From: Candidatus Poseidoniaceae archaeon
Lineage (GTDB): Archaea; Thermoplasmatota; Poseidoniia; Poseidoniales; Poseidoniaceae
Direction: 5' to 3'
DNA length: 20,756 nt
Assembly: GCA_022451835.1 (NCBI GenBank)
Contig: JAKUNX010000016.1
Coordinates: forward strand, 1 to 20,756
Part shown: piece by piece, positions 1 to 7,509 of the stretch
How positions within the stretch are numbered: position 1 is the stretch's first letter
Layout: every line of letters starts with the position of its first letter
Notes under the pieces: generated by a model
What the model saw: the letters and a program-made list of their open reading frames with translations, nothing else
What the model was told of the DNA's origin: nothing
Database searches by the model: none
Made by a program: the position numbers and the translations under genes

Positions 1-75
1 CTCTAAACACCCGGCTATCCAATCTGCACCATCTCTCACACAAACAGTGATTGAAATCAACGGATTCTGTTTCAA
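1..75 (-). CDS. Probable family 2 glycosyltransferase, N-terminal fragment (runs off window)
   Basis: Only the first 25 codons lie in the window. Read on the minus strand from TTG at 73-75, the frame gives KQNPLISITVCVRDGADWIA and continues GCLE at the edge. This matches the usual opening of GT-A fold family 2 glycosyltransferases: a first beta strand of the form ISIxVCVRN, then an acidic residue and an alpha helix ending in CLES. The start is inferred from a 4-nt TTGA overlap with the TGA stop of the upstream coaD-type gene, a common coupling pattern in this window. The catalytic DxD region is outside the window, so donor and acceptor cannot be guessed. The reading frame is open to base 1. 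The family call rests on a short stretch and is tentative. Confidence 0.55.
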   Translation of the reverse strand, partial: MKQNPLISITVCVRDGADWIAGCLE

Positions 76-1094
76 TCAACCACCTCAAACATTGACAATA
101 TGTCTCGACAACGCATTTTGACCGCCAAGCTTGATACTTGTACAACTACGCCAACTTTTGGTTGGCCATATATTACAACACTACCAATTGGAGCAAGACA
201 ATGGATTAAAATTGGAGCTAAATCCTCTTCACCATCAACATTGATGACCGTCGATTCTTCGTTTGATAGAGCCTCCTCAATAGCATTAAATAGCGAAGGT
301 GTAAGGTAACCTGGCGGATTTTTGGCACTTATTTCATTACTAAAACTAGCAGTATCTATTTTTTGAGATTCTTCTAATTCGACTCGTTTAGTCATACCGT
401 CAATAATTCCAATGTCAGGAATGAAGCCCATCTCTAGTAAAGTTGCTACAGATACATCTCCAACTGCGATGATTGAACTATTTCCTCTATCAATAGATTC
501 TAAGGCTTCACCCATAGCAATTTCTGGAAACTCCTCAGGCCCATTAAACAAAGTTCCCATCGGTGTTTTTAATTCACTATCTAGGCTTGATATCATCTTC
601 AAATTTCTAGATCGCCTATCTTGATCTATCCATGGATTGCCATCTGAATCAATCTTTCCACTTCTAATTCTTGAACTGCTAATAATTTGTCCCGAAAAAT
701 CTAACATATGTGGAACTTCCAAAATCGATAATTTTGCCAATCCTGAAGATTCTCTAATCCGGTTAATTTCATGGCAATTTGCAAGTGTTTCAGGAGTTGC
801 AACAATTGCATCTGCTGATTTGTGAACCGGTGCTGGACCAAACGAATCATCTAATTGAAATAATTTGACCGAATGTATCGATTTTTCTTCTAACCAATCA
901 AGAATAGTACTCACTCTTTCTTCATAACTTTGGATAAATAATGATTTGCGACTTGCTAATTCATCATTAACCACATGGATTTCAACTTTTTCAGCACGAG
1001 AAACCGCCATGCTGAGTAATAATTTGTGTCCAGAATGAAACCTATCGAAAGTCCCACCGACGAGGCAACAAGAATAACTATCAGCCGTTGCCAT
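72..1094 (-). CDS. coaD: Fused phosphopantetheine adenylyltransferase / GTP-dependent dephospho-CoA kinase
   Basis: The 340-residue protein joins the last two steps of CoA synthesis. Residues 8-150 form an archaeal CoaD-type nucleotidyltransferase, with GGTFDRFHSGHK at 13-24 (the TxGH/HxGH nucleotide-binding site) and ISSSRIR at 138-144. Residues about 165-340 match DUF359, known in Thermococcus as the GTP-dependent dephospho-CoA kinase. Its hallmarks are GDVS at 212, IDGMTKR at 231-237, NPPG at 259, DGEEDL at 287-292 and YGQP at 309. The order is analogous to the animal CoA synthase fusion, but the kinase half is non-homologous to P-loop CoaE. ATG at 1092-1094 is the only sensible start before the first beta strand. 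The stop overlaps the next gene by TTGA. The promoter probably lies in 1105-1170. The domain calls are secure; bifunctionality is inferred. Confidence 0.9.
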   Translation of the reverse strand: MATADSYSCCLVGGTFDRFHSGHKLLLSMAVSRAEKVEIHVVNDELASRKSLFIQSYEERVSTILDWLEEKSIHSVKLFQLDDSFGPAPVHKSADAIVATPETLANCHEINRIRESSGLAKLSILEVPHMLDFSGQIISSSRIRSGKIDSDGNPWIDQDRRSRNLKMISSLDSELKTPMGTLFNGPEEFPEIAMGEALESIDRGNSSIIAVGDVSVATLLEMGFIPDIGIIDGMTKRVELEESQKIDTASFSNEISAKNPPGYLTPSLFNAIEEALSNEESTVINVDGEEDLAPILIHCLAPIGSVVIYGQPKVGVVVQVSSLAVKMRCRDILSMFEVVD

Positions 1095-1170
1095 TGCAGT
1101 CCTGTAACAACATTGGCCTTTGAGTTAATCGCATAAATCAAACTAAAGATTTCGATTTAACTATACTTTA

Positions 1171-1440
1171 GACAGCAGCGCTGTGCCCCAGCTCCTAACG
1201 GCCTATTTCATCGCATTGCTCCAAGGCCTGACCCTCGGTGCCGGGGCGTGCTGTTTGATAGGGTGGTTGTCTTGAGTTCATTCTTTCGTCACACAAGGAC
1301 CCCTAACCTACCAAATGGTTTACCGCTTTTGCCCCAAAAATCATCCCCCGAAGGGTCATTTTGGTCTTCGATAGCGGACCGCACATTGGTATCGAACTTC
1401 ATTGCAATTTCACAGTAGCTCTGCCCGATGTTGCTAGTGC
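1171..1440 (-). ncRNA. Candidate structured RNA of unassigned class
   Basis: The gap between the coaD-type gene and the 841-residue gene has no credible ORF but is visibly richer in G and C than its surroundings. Read on minus, it folds as follows. A closing helix pairs GGCAGAGCU (1425-1417) with AGCGCUGCU (1182-1174), with one A-G mismatch. One arm pairs UUCGAUA (1396-1390) with UAUCGAA (1373-1367). A hairpin at 1364-1334 is capped by a cUUCGg tetraloop. A further arm pairs 1305-1301 with 1263-1259 and 1297-1294 with 1274-1271. An 8-bp helix joins GCCCCGGC (1247-1240) to GCUGGGGC (1192-1185) and encloses GGCCU/AGGCC. The G-U pairs at 1425/1174 and 1242/1190 become C-A mismatches on plus, so minus is the likely sense. 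Fragments recall RNase P (GGAGCAA then AAAUAGG) or SRP RNA (GGUCAGG then AGCA), but neither full signature is present. The ends are approximate. Confidence 0.5.
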
Positions 1441-1455
1441 GGCATTATACTGTCA

Positions 1456-1468
1456 ATGCTAACATAAA
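1456..1468 (-). promoter_or_regulatory. Possible TATA element for the structured RNA
   Basis: On the minus strand an AT-rich element containing CATTTATGTT lies about 25-30 nt upstream of the GC-rich block that begins near 1440. That is the normal archaeal TATA-to-start distance. No mapped start supports it; assignment is by spacing and composition only. Confidence 0.3.
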
Positions 1469-1481
1469 TGAAACCATCGCA

Positions 1482-4007
1482 TTAATTTAGATTTTTGTGG
1501 TATGAAATGCCAAAAATTAACGCTCCAATAGTTGCATCACCTTCGGCGATAATTTCAACAGAAAAATCAGGCCATTCATTGAGTTCACGCAGTAAAAATC
1601 CTAATTTTGGATGAGTTCTAGCCGTAATTCTAAAATTAGAATCTTCGATTTTGGAAGCCAAATCATAAACATCCATTAAGTAGTCTTTTGCAACGCAATC
1701 CTGCATTATTGGAATGAATAAAAGATCATTGCTGACTGGAATTTGTCTTACAAATTTCTTTCTGAATCCGGGCGGACCCCAAAGTTCTCCATCTAATCTA
1801 AAGATTAGTCCGGGCCATGGTATTGTCTGTTCAGCTAACCATCTTCGTCCTGCTGAACTGGATAATTGACTGACTAACCAATCTGATGAATTACCATACC
1901 ACCAGTGGAAGGGCAACAGACTGATGAAATTCCTCATCAATTCATTTGAAATAAGTTCTGAGTTTTTCAAACACATTGCATATTTACCCCAGTTATACAA
2001 AATTGAATTCTTAGGATGTATCTTTGATGCCAAAGCAACCTTATCATAGACAATAAAACTATCAAAATCTCCCTCACTATTTTCTCTAAACAAAGATTCT
2101 AACACCTCATTAGCAAACAATGGCGAATCTAACCATTCGTCGACAGCACTCCTAACATATGTTGAGAATTCATTTGGTAATTTGTCACAAATTAACAAAA
2201 TAGCAGTTGAAATTGCACTTGATTGAGGTGTATTTAATGTCTCTTTTCTCATTTCAATCAACAATTGGTTATCTGTAAGAAAGTGTTGTGATATTTGTTT
2301 TATGGCATTTAGTTTCCATTGTTCACTAGCCATGTTAATACTAGAAGTCAGTAATTTAGGGGAAGTGTTTTCACATTGCATTAAATCAGCCCAACTTCCT
2401 TGAATCTTGTTGGCGATTCTTACCCACCTACTCTCACGATGTTGATTTGGTGTTGCAATCCATGCTGCTAAAGGATTTGATGATTCAATATCATTAGACC
2501 AATTTTCATCTCCTAACGGATATTTGTTTAGAGCTTGCCAAATTTGAGTCCTAAACGTGAAATCGTTAGATGAACCTGTCATTTTTGTCAAATCCCATGA
2601 ATCATAATCGTAGGCATTCAATAATTCAACCGCATCTTTAGGAATTAAACTATGAGCAATGTTTGCATGCTTATCATTATCACTGGTTAACTCTAAGTCA
2701 AGAAAATGTTGATTTGATAAGTTCAATCTAGCAATAGCAAGATCTGGTAAGGAATTTAAGGTTCCAAAAGCTGATGTTATTTCCGATGATAAGCCTAACT
2801 TTGTAACTAATAATCTGCAGTTTGAATCTCTTATTATATTATTCAAAAATTCTGAATTTGAACCTATATCCCAATCCCACTCTACGACATATTCTGTAGA
2901 GTGTGTCATTCTCAAGTACATTATTATCGATTTAGCTCCATCAATTGATAAATTAGAAATATCAATATTCTCAGGTGTTTCATTTATCCATTCACAATAG
3001 CCAAAATCTCTTGAGATTTCCTTCTGTAGAGGGATACTAAGAGAATTTATAGATTCACTATCTATTAGAGATTTTATTTGTTCAAATTTTGCCATGATTT
3101 TTTCTTCACTCAATCTCTTGTGACGTAATTTCAACCACTCATACAAACTATCGATTGGCAGAGTCGTCACATCGGGCTTGATTGGGTTTTTTCTAAGAAC
3201 ATAGGCATTATTGGAAAAGGAATTTATTAGTAAATTAATATCGATTTCTGAGGTCAAATGAGCATGTAATCTATTATTCCACGAAACTTCTAAATCTGTG
3301 CCTAAGATTTTACCGATATTGTGTTTACCTGATGATAATATTTCAGGAACTTCAGATTGAGTATATGTTGGCGTATTGAATATGGTTCCTGGTGGAACAT
3401 TCCATTGATTTGTCGGTTTGAATAAAACCGCCCTTACCAATGCAAATGAGTCTGTTGTTTGTAACCAAGCATCAAGTGTGCCCATTACAAGTTCATTAGG
3501 AGGTGTAATTTGCTCTAAACTCTCAGCTGAATACCACTTGATAGATTCTGGAACTACTGATGCCCAAATCACCCCATCTGTTCCACTGGAATTATTTGCC
3601 GAGTCAATATTTTCAATAAATGGATCTATTGGCAGCGGAAATACTGAATTTGGAGGATTTTTATGGTAGCAAAGTAGTAACTCATCGTCTTTAGATTGTA
3701 AAACAATACCGTCATGTTCTTGCTCGGTTTTTGCTACATACCTCTTGTATAATCTAAGTCTATCTTCCTCCAGCACTTTCCTTCCATATTCAGTAATATT
3801 GTGTACTGCGCCTCTAATACCGTGTAAATCATCCCGATGTACAAGATTTTTTTTCCTTAGTTCGCTTAATGCTAATGAGGCATGCGGAGTTCTAATATTC
3901 AACACCGTTGAAATTTTAGATACTGAACCATTATGATCAAGTAACCAGTTTAGTATTCGTCTTTGATAACGACTTCTAATTCTGATACTTTTGGACAATA
4001 ATGTCAC
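1482..4007 (-). CDS. Large protein of unknown function with N-terminal winged helix
   Basis: I do not recognise this 841-residue protein. Residues about 8-90 look like a MarR/ArsR-style winged helix: a helix with RYQRRILNWLLDHNGSVSKI, a second helix ending NIRTPHASLALSELRKKNLV, then a wing around HGIRGAVHNITEYGRKVL. The remaining roughly 750 residues are soluble, rich in Asn, Ser, Trp and acidic residues. I see no P-loop, protease, nuclease or transmembrane motif. The start is GTG at 4005-4007; the first internal Met is near residue 300, so an earlier non-ATG start is required. An AT-rich TATA candidate sits about 30-45 nt upstream. The gene is monocistronic, flanked downstream by the RNA candidate and upstream by a divergent small winged-helix gene. 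It could be a transcription regulator with a large sensory body; this is inference. Confidence 0.75.
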   Translation of the reverse strand: MTLLSKSIRIRSRYQRRILNWLLDHNGSVSKISTVLNIRTPHASLALSELRKKNLVHRDDLHGIRGAVHNITEYGRKVLEEDRLRLYKRYVAKTEQEHDGIVLQSKDDELLLCYHKNPPNSVFPLPIDPFIENIDSANNSSGTDGVIWASVVPESIKWYSAESLEQITPPNELVMGTLDAWLQTTDSFALVRAVLFKPTNQWNVPPGTIFNTPTYTQSEVPEILSSGKHNIGKILGTDLEVSWNNRLHAHLTSEIDINLLINSFSNNAYVLRKNPIKPDVTTLPIDSLYEWLKLRHKRLSEEKIMAKFEQIKSLIDSESINSLSIPLQKEISRDFGYCEWINETPENIDISNLSIDGAKSIIMYLRMTHSTEYVVEWDWDIGSNSEFLNNIIRDSNCRLLVTKLGLSSEITSAFGTLNSLPDLAIARLNLSNQHFLDLELTSDNDKHANIAHSLIPKDAVELLNAYDYDSWDLTKMTGSSNDFTFRTQIWQALNKYPLGDENWSNDIESSNPLAAWIATPNQHRESRWVRIANKIQGSWADLMQCENTSPKLLTSSINMASEQWKLNAIKQISQHFLTDNQLLIEMRKETLNTPQSSAISTAILLICDKLPNEFSTYVRSAVDEWLDSPLFANEVLESLFRENSEGDFDSFIVYDKVALASKIHPKNSILYNWGKYAMCLKNSELISNELMRNFISLLPFHWWYGNSSDWLVSQLSSSAGRRWLAEQTIPWPGLIFRLDGELWGPPGFRKKFVRQIPVSNDLLFIPIMQDCVAKDYLMDVYDLASKIEDSNFRITARTHPKLGFLLRELNEWPDFSVEIIAEGDATIGALIFGISYHKNLN

Positions 4008-4258
4008 CTCAAAGTCTGCTATCTGTGATTAACTTATAATTTTATTTATAATTTAGCATATTAGTTACATTTAGTTACCGATTTCCACTGGAAAAGTATG
4101 ATTTTACTTACATCCAGTCATAAATGGTTCACTTTTTACACTTAATTTCGTATCCAAATGTAACAAACTCTCAATTCTGGAGGAACTATTATATCAACCA
4201 CCGATGTCCTGTGGTTTAGTGGCAAATATTCAACGGATATGCGCTGCGTGACAAGAGT
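4008..4258. promoter_or_regulatory. Divergent regulatory region between two winged-helix genes
   Basis: This 251-bp AT-rich stretch holds no gene I can support. It carries a TATA-like run TTATAATTTTATTTATAATT (4034-4053) suited to the leftward gene, and ACTATTATATCAA (4185-4197) suited to the rightward gene. TTAGTTAC occurs twice, at 4061 and 4071, ten bases apart. GTTACATTT at 4064-4072 is repeated inverted at 4156-4164; over 14 positions the two copies agree at 12. The arrangement suggests operator sites for one or both neighbouring winged-helix proteins, but nothing here proves binding. Confidence 0.45.
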
Positions 4259-4597
4259 GTGAATTTGATGAAAACAACTAGAATTAGAGAGAAAATTAAG
4301 AAATTTTTAGGCGACCGACCCCGTAACACTGCGGAGATTTTAGAACACATCAACAGCACGATGCGTCACGGCACCACGAGTCAACAACTAGGGAATGTTT
4401 TGTCAAAAGACAAAGACATTGTAAAGGTCGGCTACATCAAGAGATCTGGAATTCTATCTGGCGGATACGATATCTGTGAATGGGCAACTCGAACATGGGT
4501 CTCCAGCAATTGCCCTGGTTGGCAAGAAGGCACTCCAATCATTATCGATCAAGAAGGTAATGTCACCACAGGAACCCCTGCAGAAGATAAATTCTAA
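4259..4597 (+). CDS. Small winged-helix-like protein, unknown function
   Basis: This is a 112-residue soluble protein, or 109 if ATG at 4268 is used instead of GTG at 4259. Both are in frame, and the ATG gives the basic start MKTTRIREKIKKFLGDRPRN. The first 65 residues read as a small helix-turn-helix: IREKIKKFLGDRPRNTAEIL, then STMRHGTTSQQLGNVLSKD, then a beta wing KVGYIKRSGILSGGYDICEW. This resembles archaeal winged-helix domains that sense strand separation or bind promoters. The acidic tail has no recognisable domain. The gene is divergent from the 841-residue winged-helix gene and converges on the Rieske gene with only two bases between stop codons. DNA binding is inferred from fold pattern; no target or ligand can be named. 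Confidence 0.65.
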   Translation: MNLMKTTRIREKIKKFLGDRPRNTAEILEHINSTMRHGTTSQQLGNVLSKDKDIVKVGYIKRSGILSGGYDICEWATRTWVSSNCPGWQEGTPIIIDQEGNVTTGTPAEDKF

Positions 4598-4599
4598 TT

Positions 4600-5646
4600 T
4601 TATTCTGTTAGCAACCTGTGGAAGTGATGAACCCCTTGCTCCATACTAGGCGAATAACGACCTCTTTGATAGAGAGGTGAATTCATCCCCTTGTCACATG
4701 ACTCAACAATCCATTGATCTTCATCTTCAACAGTATCTAAATCACCACCAGCTCCAAGTCCCAATTTACTCTTGTCTAAAATTAGCCCATAATAGGCAAT
4801 CTTCGTTAAACTAATCCCTTGAGGAAGCACAACATTGATTGAAAGACCCCAGGGATAAAAATTCAACATCAGATTTGGAAATATCCACCAATAGTATGCC
4901 GCGATTTTTTTGCCATAATCTTGATGATTCGAGGGGATATCAAAACACTCTTCATCATCAATAGCATAGCCAATTTGCAATACTGCATTTTCAAATACTT
5001 CGGTTTCATAATTTGAATAATCAATCACTGAATTGAGATCTTTATGGACATAAGGAATGTGAAAACCTTCAAGATAATTATCGACATACAACATCCAATT
5101 CGCTGACAACTCGTGCAATCTGTCTAAACCACTATCTCTGTTGAGTTTAGAAAAATCAAGAAAACTCATTCTGCTTTCAACTGATTCAATATACTCTTCA
5201 AATAAATCATCACTTGACAAATTGGCAAATAATAATCCATGCCAATTTACTACCTTTGCATTAGGAAGATTATCGGTATCTGCAGGGAAATTTTTCACTT
5301 CAGAAAATTTTGGCATATGCTTCATTTTGCCATCAAGTGAAAACATTCGCCCATGATAAGGACAAGTTATTGATGAAGTGCTTTTGCTTTCTTGGCAAAG
5401 CAACATACCTCTATGAGTACATACATTTGAAACACAATGTATTTGCGAATCTTGTTTGGTTAATAACATCGGAATCTCACCAATTGAAACCGGTACAATG
5501 GTTTTTTCATCAAGCATTGATTCTAGCCCTATAAAATTCCATGACCTAGGGAACTTTTCTAATAATTGGAGATACAACTTTTCATCGGTGTAATAATTTG
5601 ACGGTAGCGTTTGTGCTTTGCTAATGTCTGGATGAATCACACCCAT
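4600..5646 (-). CDS. Rieske non-heme iron oxygenase, alpha-subunit type
   Basis: The 348-residue protein has a Rieske [2Fe-2S] domain with C76, H78, C95 and H98 in the CxH...CPYH pattern (CTHRG then CPYHG). It is followed by a catalytic domain with the mononuclear iron motif NYLEGFHIPYVH (His196 and His201). WWIFPNLMLNFYPWG and the C-terminal run from EDQ to HHFH are typical of choline-monooxygenase- and ring-hydroxylase-like alpha subunits. Such enzymes hydroxylate or demethylate small organic substrates with electrons from a separate reductase, not seen here. I chose ATG at 5644-5646, which has AGGTG a few bases upstream. An in-frame start at 5721 would overlap the aldolase gene by 59 bp and add residues with no family counterpart. 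The gene follows the aldolase by 16 bp, so co-transcription is likely. The substrate is unknown. Confidence 0.85.
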   Translation of the reverse strand: MGVIHPDISKAQTLPSNYYTDEKLYLQLLEKFPRSWNFIGLESMLDEKTIVPVSIGEIPMLLTKQDSQIHCVSNVCTHRGMLLCQESKSTSSITCPYHGRMFSLDGKMKHMPKFSEVKNFPADTDNLPNAKVVNWHGLLFANLSSDDLFEEYIESVESRMSFLDFSKLNRDSGLDRLHELSANWMLYVDNYLEGFHIPYVHKDLNSVIDYSNYETEVFENAVLQIGYAIDDEECFDIPSNHQDYGKKIAAYYWWIFPNLMLNFYPWGLSINVVLPQGISLTKIAYYGLILDKSKLGLGAGGDLDTVEDEDQWIVESCDKGMNSPLYQRGRYSPSMEQGVHHFHRLLTE

Positions 5647-5662
5647 ATTAACACCTAATGCT

Positions 5663-6586
5663 TCAAGAGTTATAGATATTGAGTGCTTCTTCAACCGAAG
5701 CCCCTTCACAAATAATTGCATGACAAGCAGCAGTCATTTTTACTGCACTTTCAGTATCCTTTTGATGAATATTCCTTCCTGTCGCAGCCCCACGGCAATT
5801 TCCAGTATTCATTTGTTCCCACAACCTTTGCAAAAATTGTTCAGGTGGCAAAGTTCCGCCTCCAGAGCAAATTATTCCAGTTCGGCCAGCAGCCTGTGAA
5901 GCGATTGCCAATGATTCTGCTCTAGTCATACCAGGGTATTCTGTTGGATAATTTACCTTGGCAAAATCTGCCCCAATACATGCTGCTACACCAGCAGCAC
6001 CAGAGATAAGCTGTGGATCTTTTTCATCTGTAACTGCTTTACCCCTTGGGTACATCCAAACTACAGAAATCATACCCAGTTCATGTGCTTGACGAATAAA
6101 TTGAGCCGCTTCTGACATCATTTCATGTTCATATTCACTTCCAACATATATTGTATAACCAATTCCAACAACATTTATGCCATTATGAACTAGTGACATC
6201 ACATCATCCATATCCCATAACGCCTGAGAGATTGGATCTCTTTGTGACGTTTTTATCAAATGTGATTTTGAATTAAGTTTAACCAAGTAAGGCACGTCTG
6301 GATAATCTCTAGCATAGTGAGAAATTAAACCAAGTTGTCCAGCGAGAACGCCAATAGTGCCATCTTTGTAACATCTACTTCCGATTTCAAATAGATGAGC
6401 AGGGTCATTTGAAGACAATGGAATTTCATTATCTCCATCATAGAAATCATCATTCAAGTGTTCTATCTTTTGATCACAGGCAAACAAATTCATCTTTCCA
6501 GTTCCAGCAGTAGCCGCATCCATATTTTGAATGAAAGTTTCAATCAACTCATCTGGCACATCAGCGGGAACTTGATACTTTGCCAC
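5663..6586 (-). CDS. Class I fructose-bisphosphate aldolase, archaeal DhnA type
   Basis: The 307-residue protein belongs to the archaeal/DhnA class I aldolase family, which interconverts fructose 1,6-bisphosphate with glyceraldehyde 3-phosphate and dihydroxyacetone phosphate. Visible landmarks are ACDQKIEHLN (36-45), WMYPRG (177-182), the Schiff-base lysine in ADFAKVNYP (Lys210), the phosphate-binding SGGGTLPPEQF (241-251) and GAATGRNIHQ (266-275). The start is GTG at 6584-6586, preceded by a GAGGTGG Shine-Dalgarno; no ATG is available before the conserved N-terminal part. It sits 16 bp downstream of a crotonase gene and 16 bp upstream of the Rieske gene. With the GlpX bisphosphatase elsewhere in the window it fits gluconeogenesis. 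Related family members can act as transaldolase-like or aminotransferring aldolases (ADH synthase), but the overall pattern favours aldolase. Confidence 0.87.
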   Translation of the reverse strand: MAKYQVPADVPDELIETFIQNMDAATAGTGKMNLFACDQKIEHLNDDFYDGDNEIPLSSNDPAHLFEIGSRCYKDGTIGVLAGQLGLISHYARDYPDVPYLVKLNSKSHLIKTSQRDPISQALWDMDDVMSLVHNGINVVGIGYTIYVGSEYEHEMMSEAAQFIRQAHELGMISVVWMYPRGKAVTDEKDPQLISGAAGVAACIGADFAKVNYPTEYPGMTRAESLAIASQAAGRTGIICSGGGTLPPEQFLQRLWEQMNTGNCRGAATGRNIHQKDTESAVKMTAACHAIICEGASVEEALNIYNS

Positions 6587-6602
6587 CTAGTCCACCTCAG
6601 TT

Positions 6603-7469
6603 TCAGTTTCCTGTGAAGTTAGCAACACGCTTTTCAACATATGCTTTAATACCCTCTTTAGCATCTGTACTGTTGAATAATGCAGCTTGCAACTCACGCT
6701 CAAGTGCCAAGTGATACTCGAATGGAATTTCTGGTCCTGTTTGGCAAGAACGCTTGATATTTCCTACAGCCTTAACTGCCTTGTTTGGTAGAGTAAATTG
6801 AGAACACCAATCAAGAATATCTCTTCTGAAATCTTCAGGAGAACCTTCCCAAATATGGTTGATGAGATTGCATGCATGAGCATCTTCAAAAGACATTAAT
6901 TCGCCTGTAACCATCATTTCTAGGGCTTTTGCTTTGCCAATCAATCTAGTAAGTCTAGCAGTACCACCTGTTCCAGCAAGTACGCCAAGGTTGATTTCTG
7001 GCAACCCAACCTTTCCAGAATTCTTTCTAGCAATTCTAATATCTGCAGCCATAGCGATTTCTAGCCCACCACCAACTGCGTGGCCGTTGATTGCGCAAAC
7101 AACCAACTTAGAAGTTTGTTCTAATCTAGATAATGTTTCATTAGCGTGAAGACAGAAATTGTACTTGAATCCAGGAGATACAGAATTCAACATTTGAATT
7201 GAAGCACCTGCGGAGAAGAAAGATGCACCATTACCAGTAAGCACAATACAAGTTACATCATCATTGAATCTTGCTCTTACAATAGCTTCATCAATATCAC
7301 GCATCATCTCATGTGTGTAAGTATTTGGAGAACGGTCATTAGCCCCTTCTAACGGTTTACCAGCTGAATTTGAGGTAAGTTCAATCACAGCAATTCCATT
7401 TTCAGTGACTCCATAATTTACCAATTTATTTGGCATAGGCTCGAGTTTTAGTCCATACAGGTCGCTCAT
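6603..7469 (-). CDS. Enoyl-CoA hydratase (crotonase family)
   Basis: The 288-residue protein is a single-domain crotonase. The oxyanion-hole segments SAGASIQML (86-94) and GHAVGGGLE (129-137) are present, and both catalytic glutamates of true hydratases are kept: Glu137 in GGGLE and Glu158 in GLPEINLGVLAGTGG. It is therefore expected to add water across 2-enoyl-CoA thioesters in the cytoplasm, as in beta-oxidation or amino-acid/aromatic degradation. An N-terminal extension of about 15 residues precedes the first strand. ATG at 7467-7469 is the start; a TATA-like element about 27 nt upstream suggests a nearly leaderless transcript that continues into the aldolase and Rieske genes. Substrate chain length cannot be told from sequence alone. 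Confidence 0.85.
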   Translation of the reverse strand: MSDLYGLKLEPMPNKLVNYGVTENGIAVIELTSNSAGKPLEGANDRSPNTYTHEMMRDIDEAIVRARFNDDVTCIVLTGNGASFFSAGASIQMLNSVSPGFKYNFCLHANETLSRLEQTSKLVVCAINGHAVGGGLEIAMAADIRIARKNSGKVGLPEINLGVLAGTGGTARLTRLIGKAKALEMMVTGELMSFEDAHACNLINHIWEGSPEDFRRDILDWCSQFTLPNKAVKAVGNIKRSCQTGPEIPFEYHLALERELQAALFNSTDAKEGIKAYVEKRVANFTGN

Positions 7470-7491
7470 GTGTCAACCGAGATGGACTAGC

Positions 7492-7505
7492 ATTATGAAT
7501 AAATC
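7492..7505 (-). promoter_or_regulatory. TATA-like promoter of the crotonase-aldolase-Rieske genes
   Basis: In the 40-bp gap after the flavoprotein gene, the minus strand reads GATTTATTCATAAT. Its centre is about 27-30 bases from the crotonase ATG, which would put the transcript start at or just before the start codon. Assignment is by position and composition only. Confidence 0.4.
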
Positions 7506-7509
7506 GCAT

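Noticed and set aside
1172..1184. Hairpin ACAGC-AGC-GCTGT as a transcription terminator
   Set aside because: No T-run follows on either strand, and the same bases form the long closing helix of the RNA candidate, which explains them better.
1171..1440. Naming the RNA as RNase P RNA or SRP RNA
   Set aside because: Only pieces match. The conserved first block and the ACAGAA region of RNase P, and the full tip of SRP helix 8 with its GGAA loop, are missing or in the wrong place. It is left unassigned.
4208..4275. tRNA-like stretch (GTGGTTTAGTGG resembles a D arm)
   Set aside because: No T-arm consensus of the GGTTCAAATCC type follows, the acceptor ends do not pair, and no anticodon stem forms. 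It is treated as part of the promoter region.
5647..5721. Longer Rieske protein starting at 5721
   Set aside because: It would overlap the aldolase gene by 59 bp, add residues with no family match, and ignore the AGGTG site before ATG 5644-5646.
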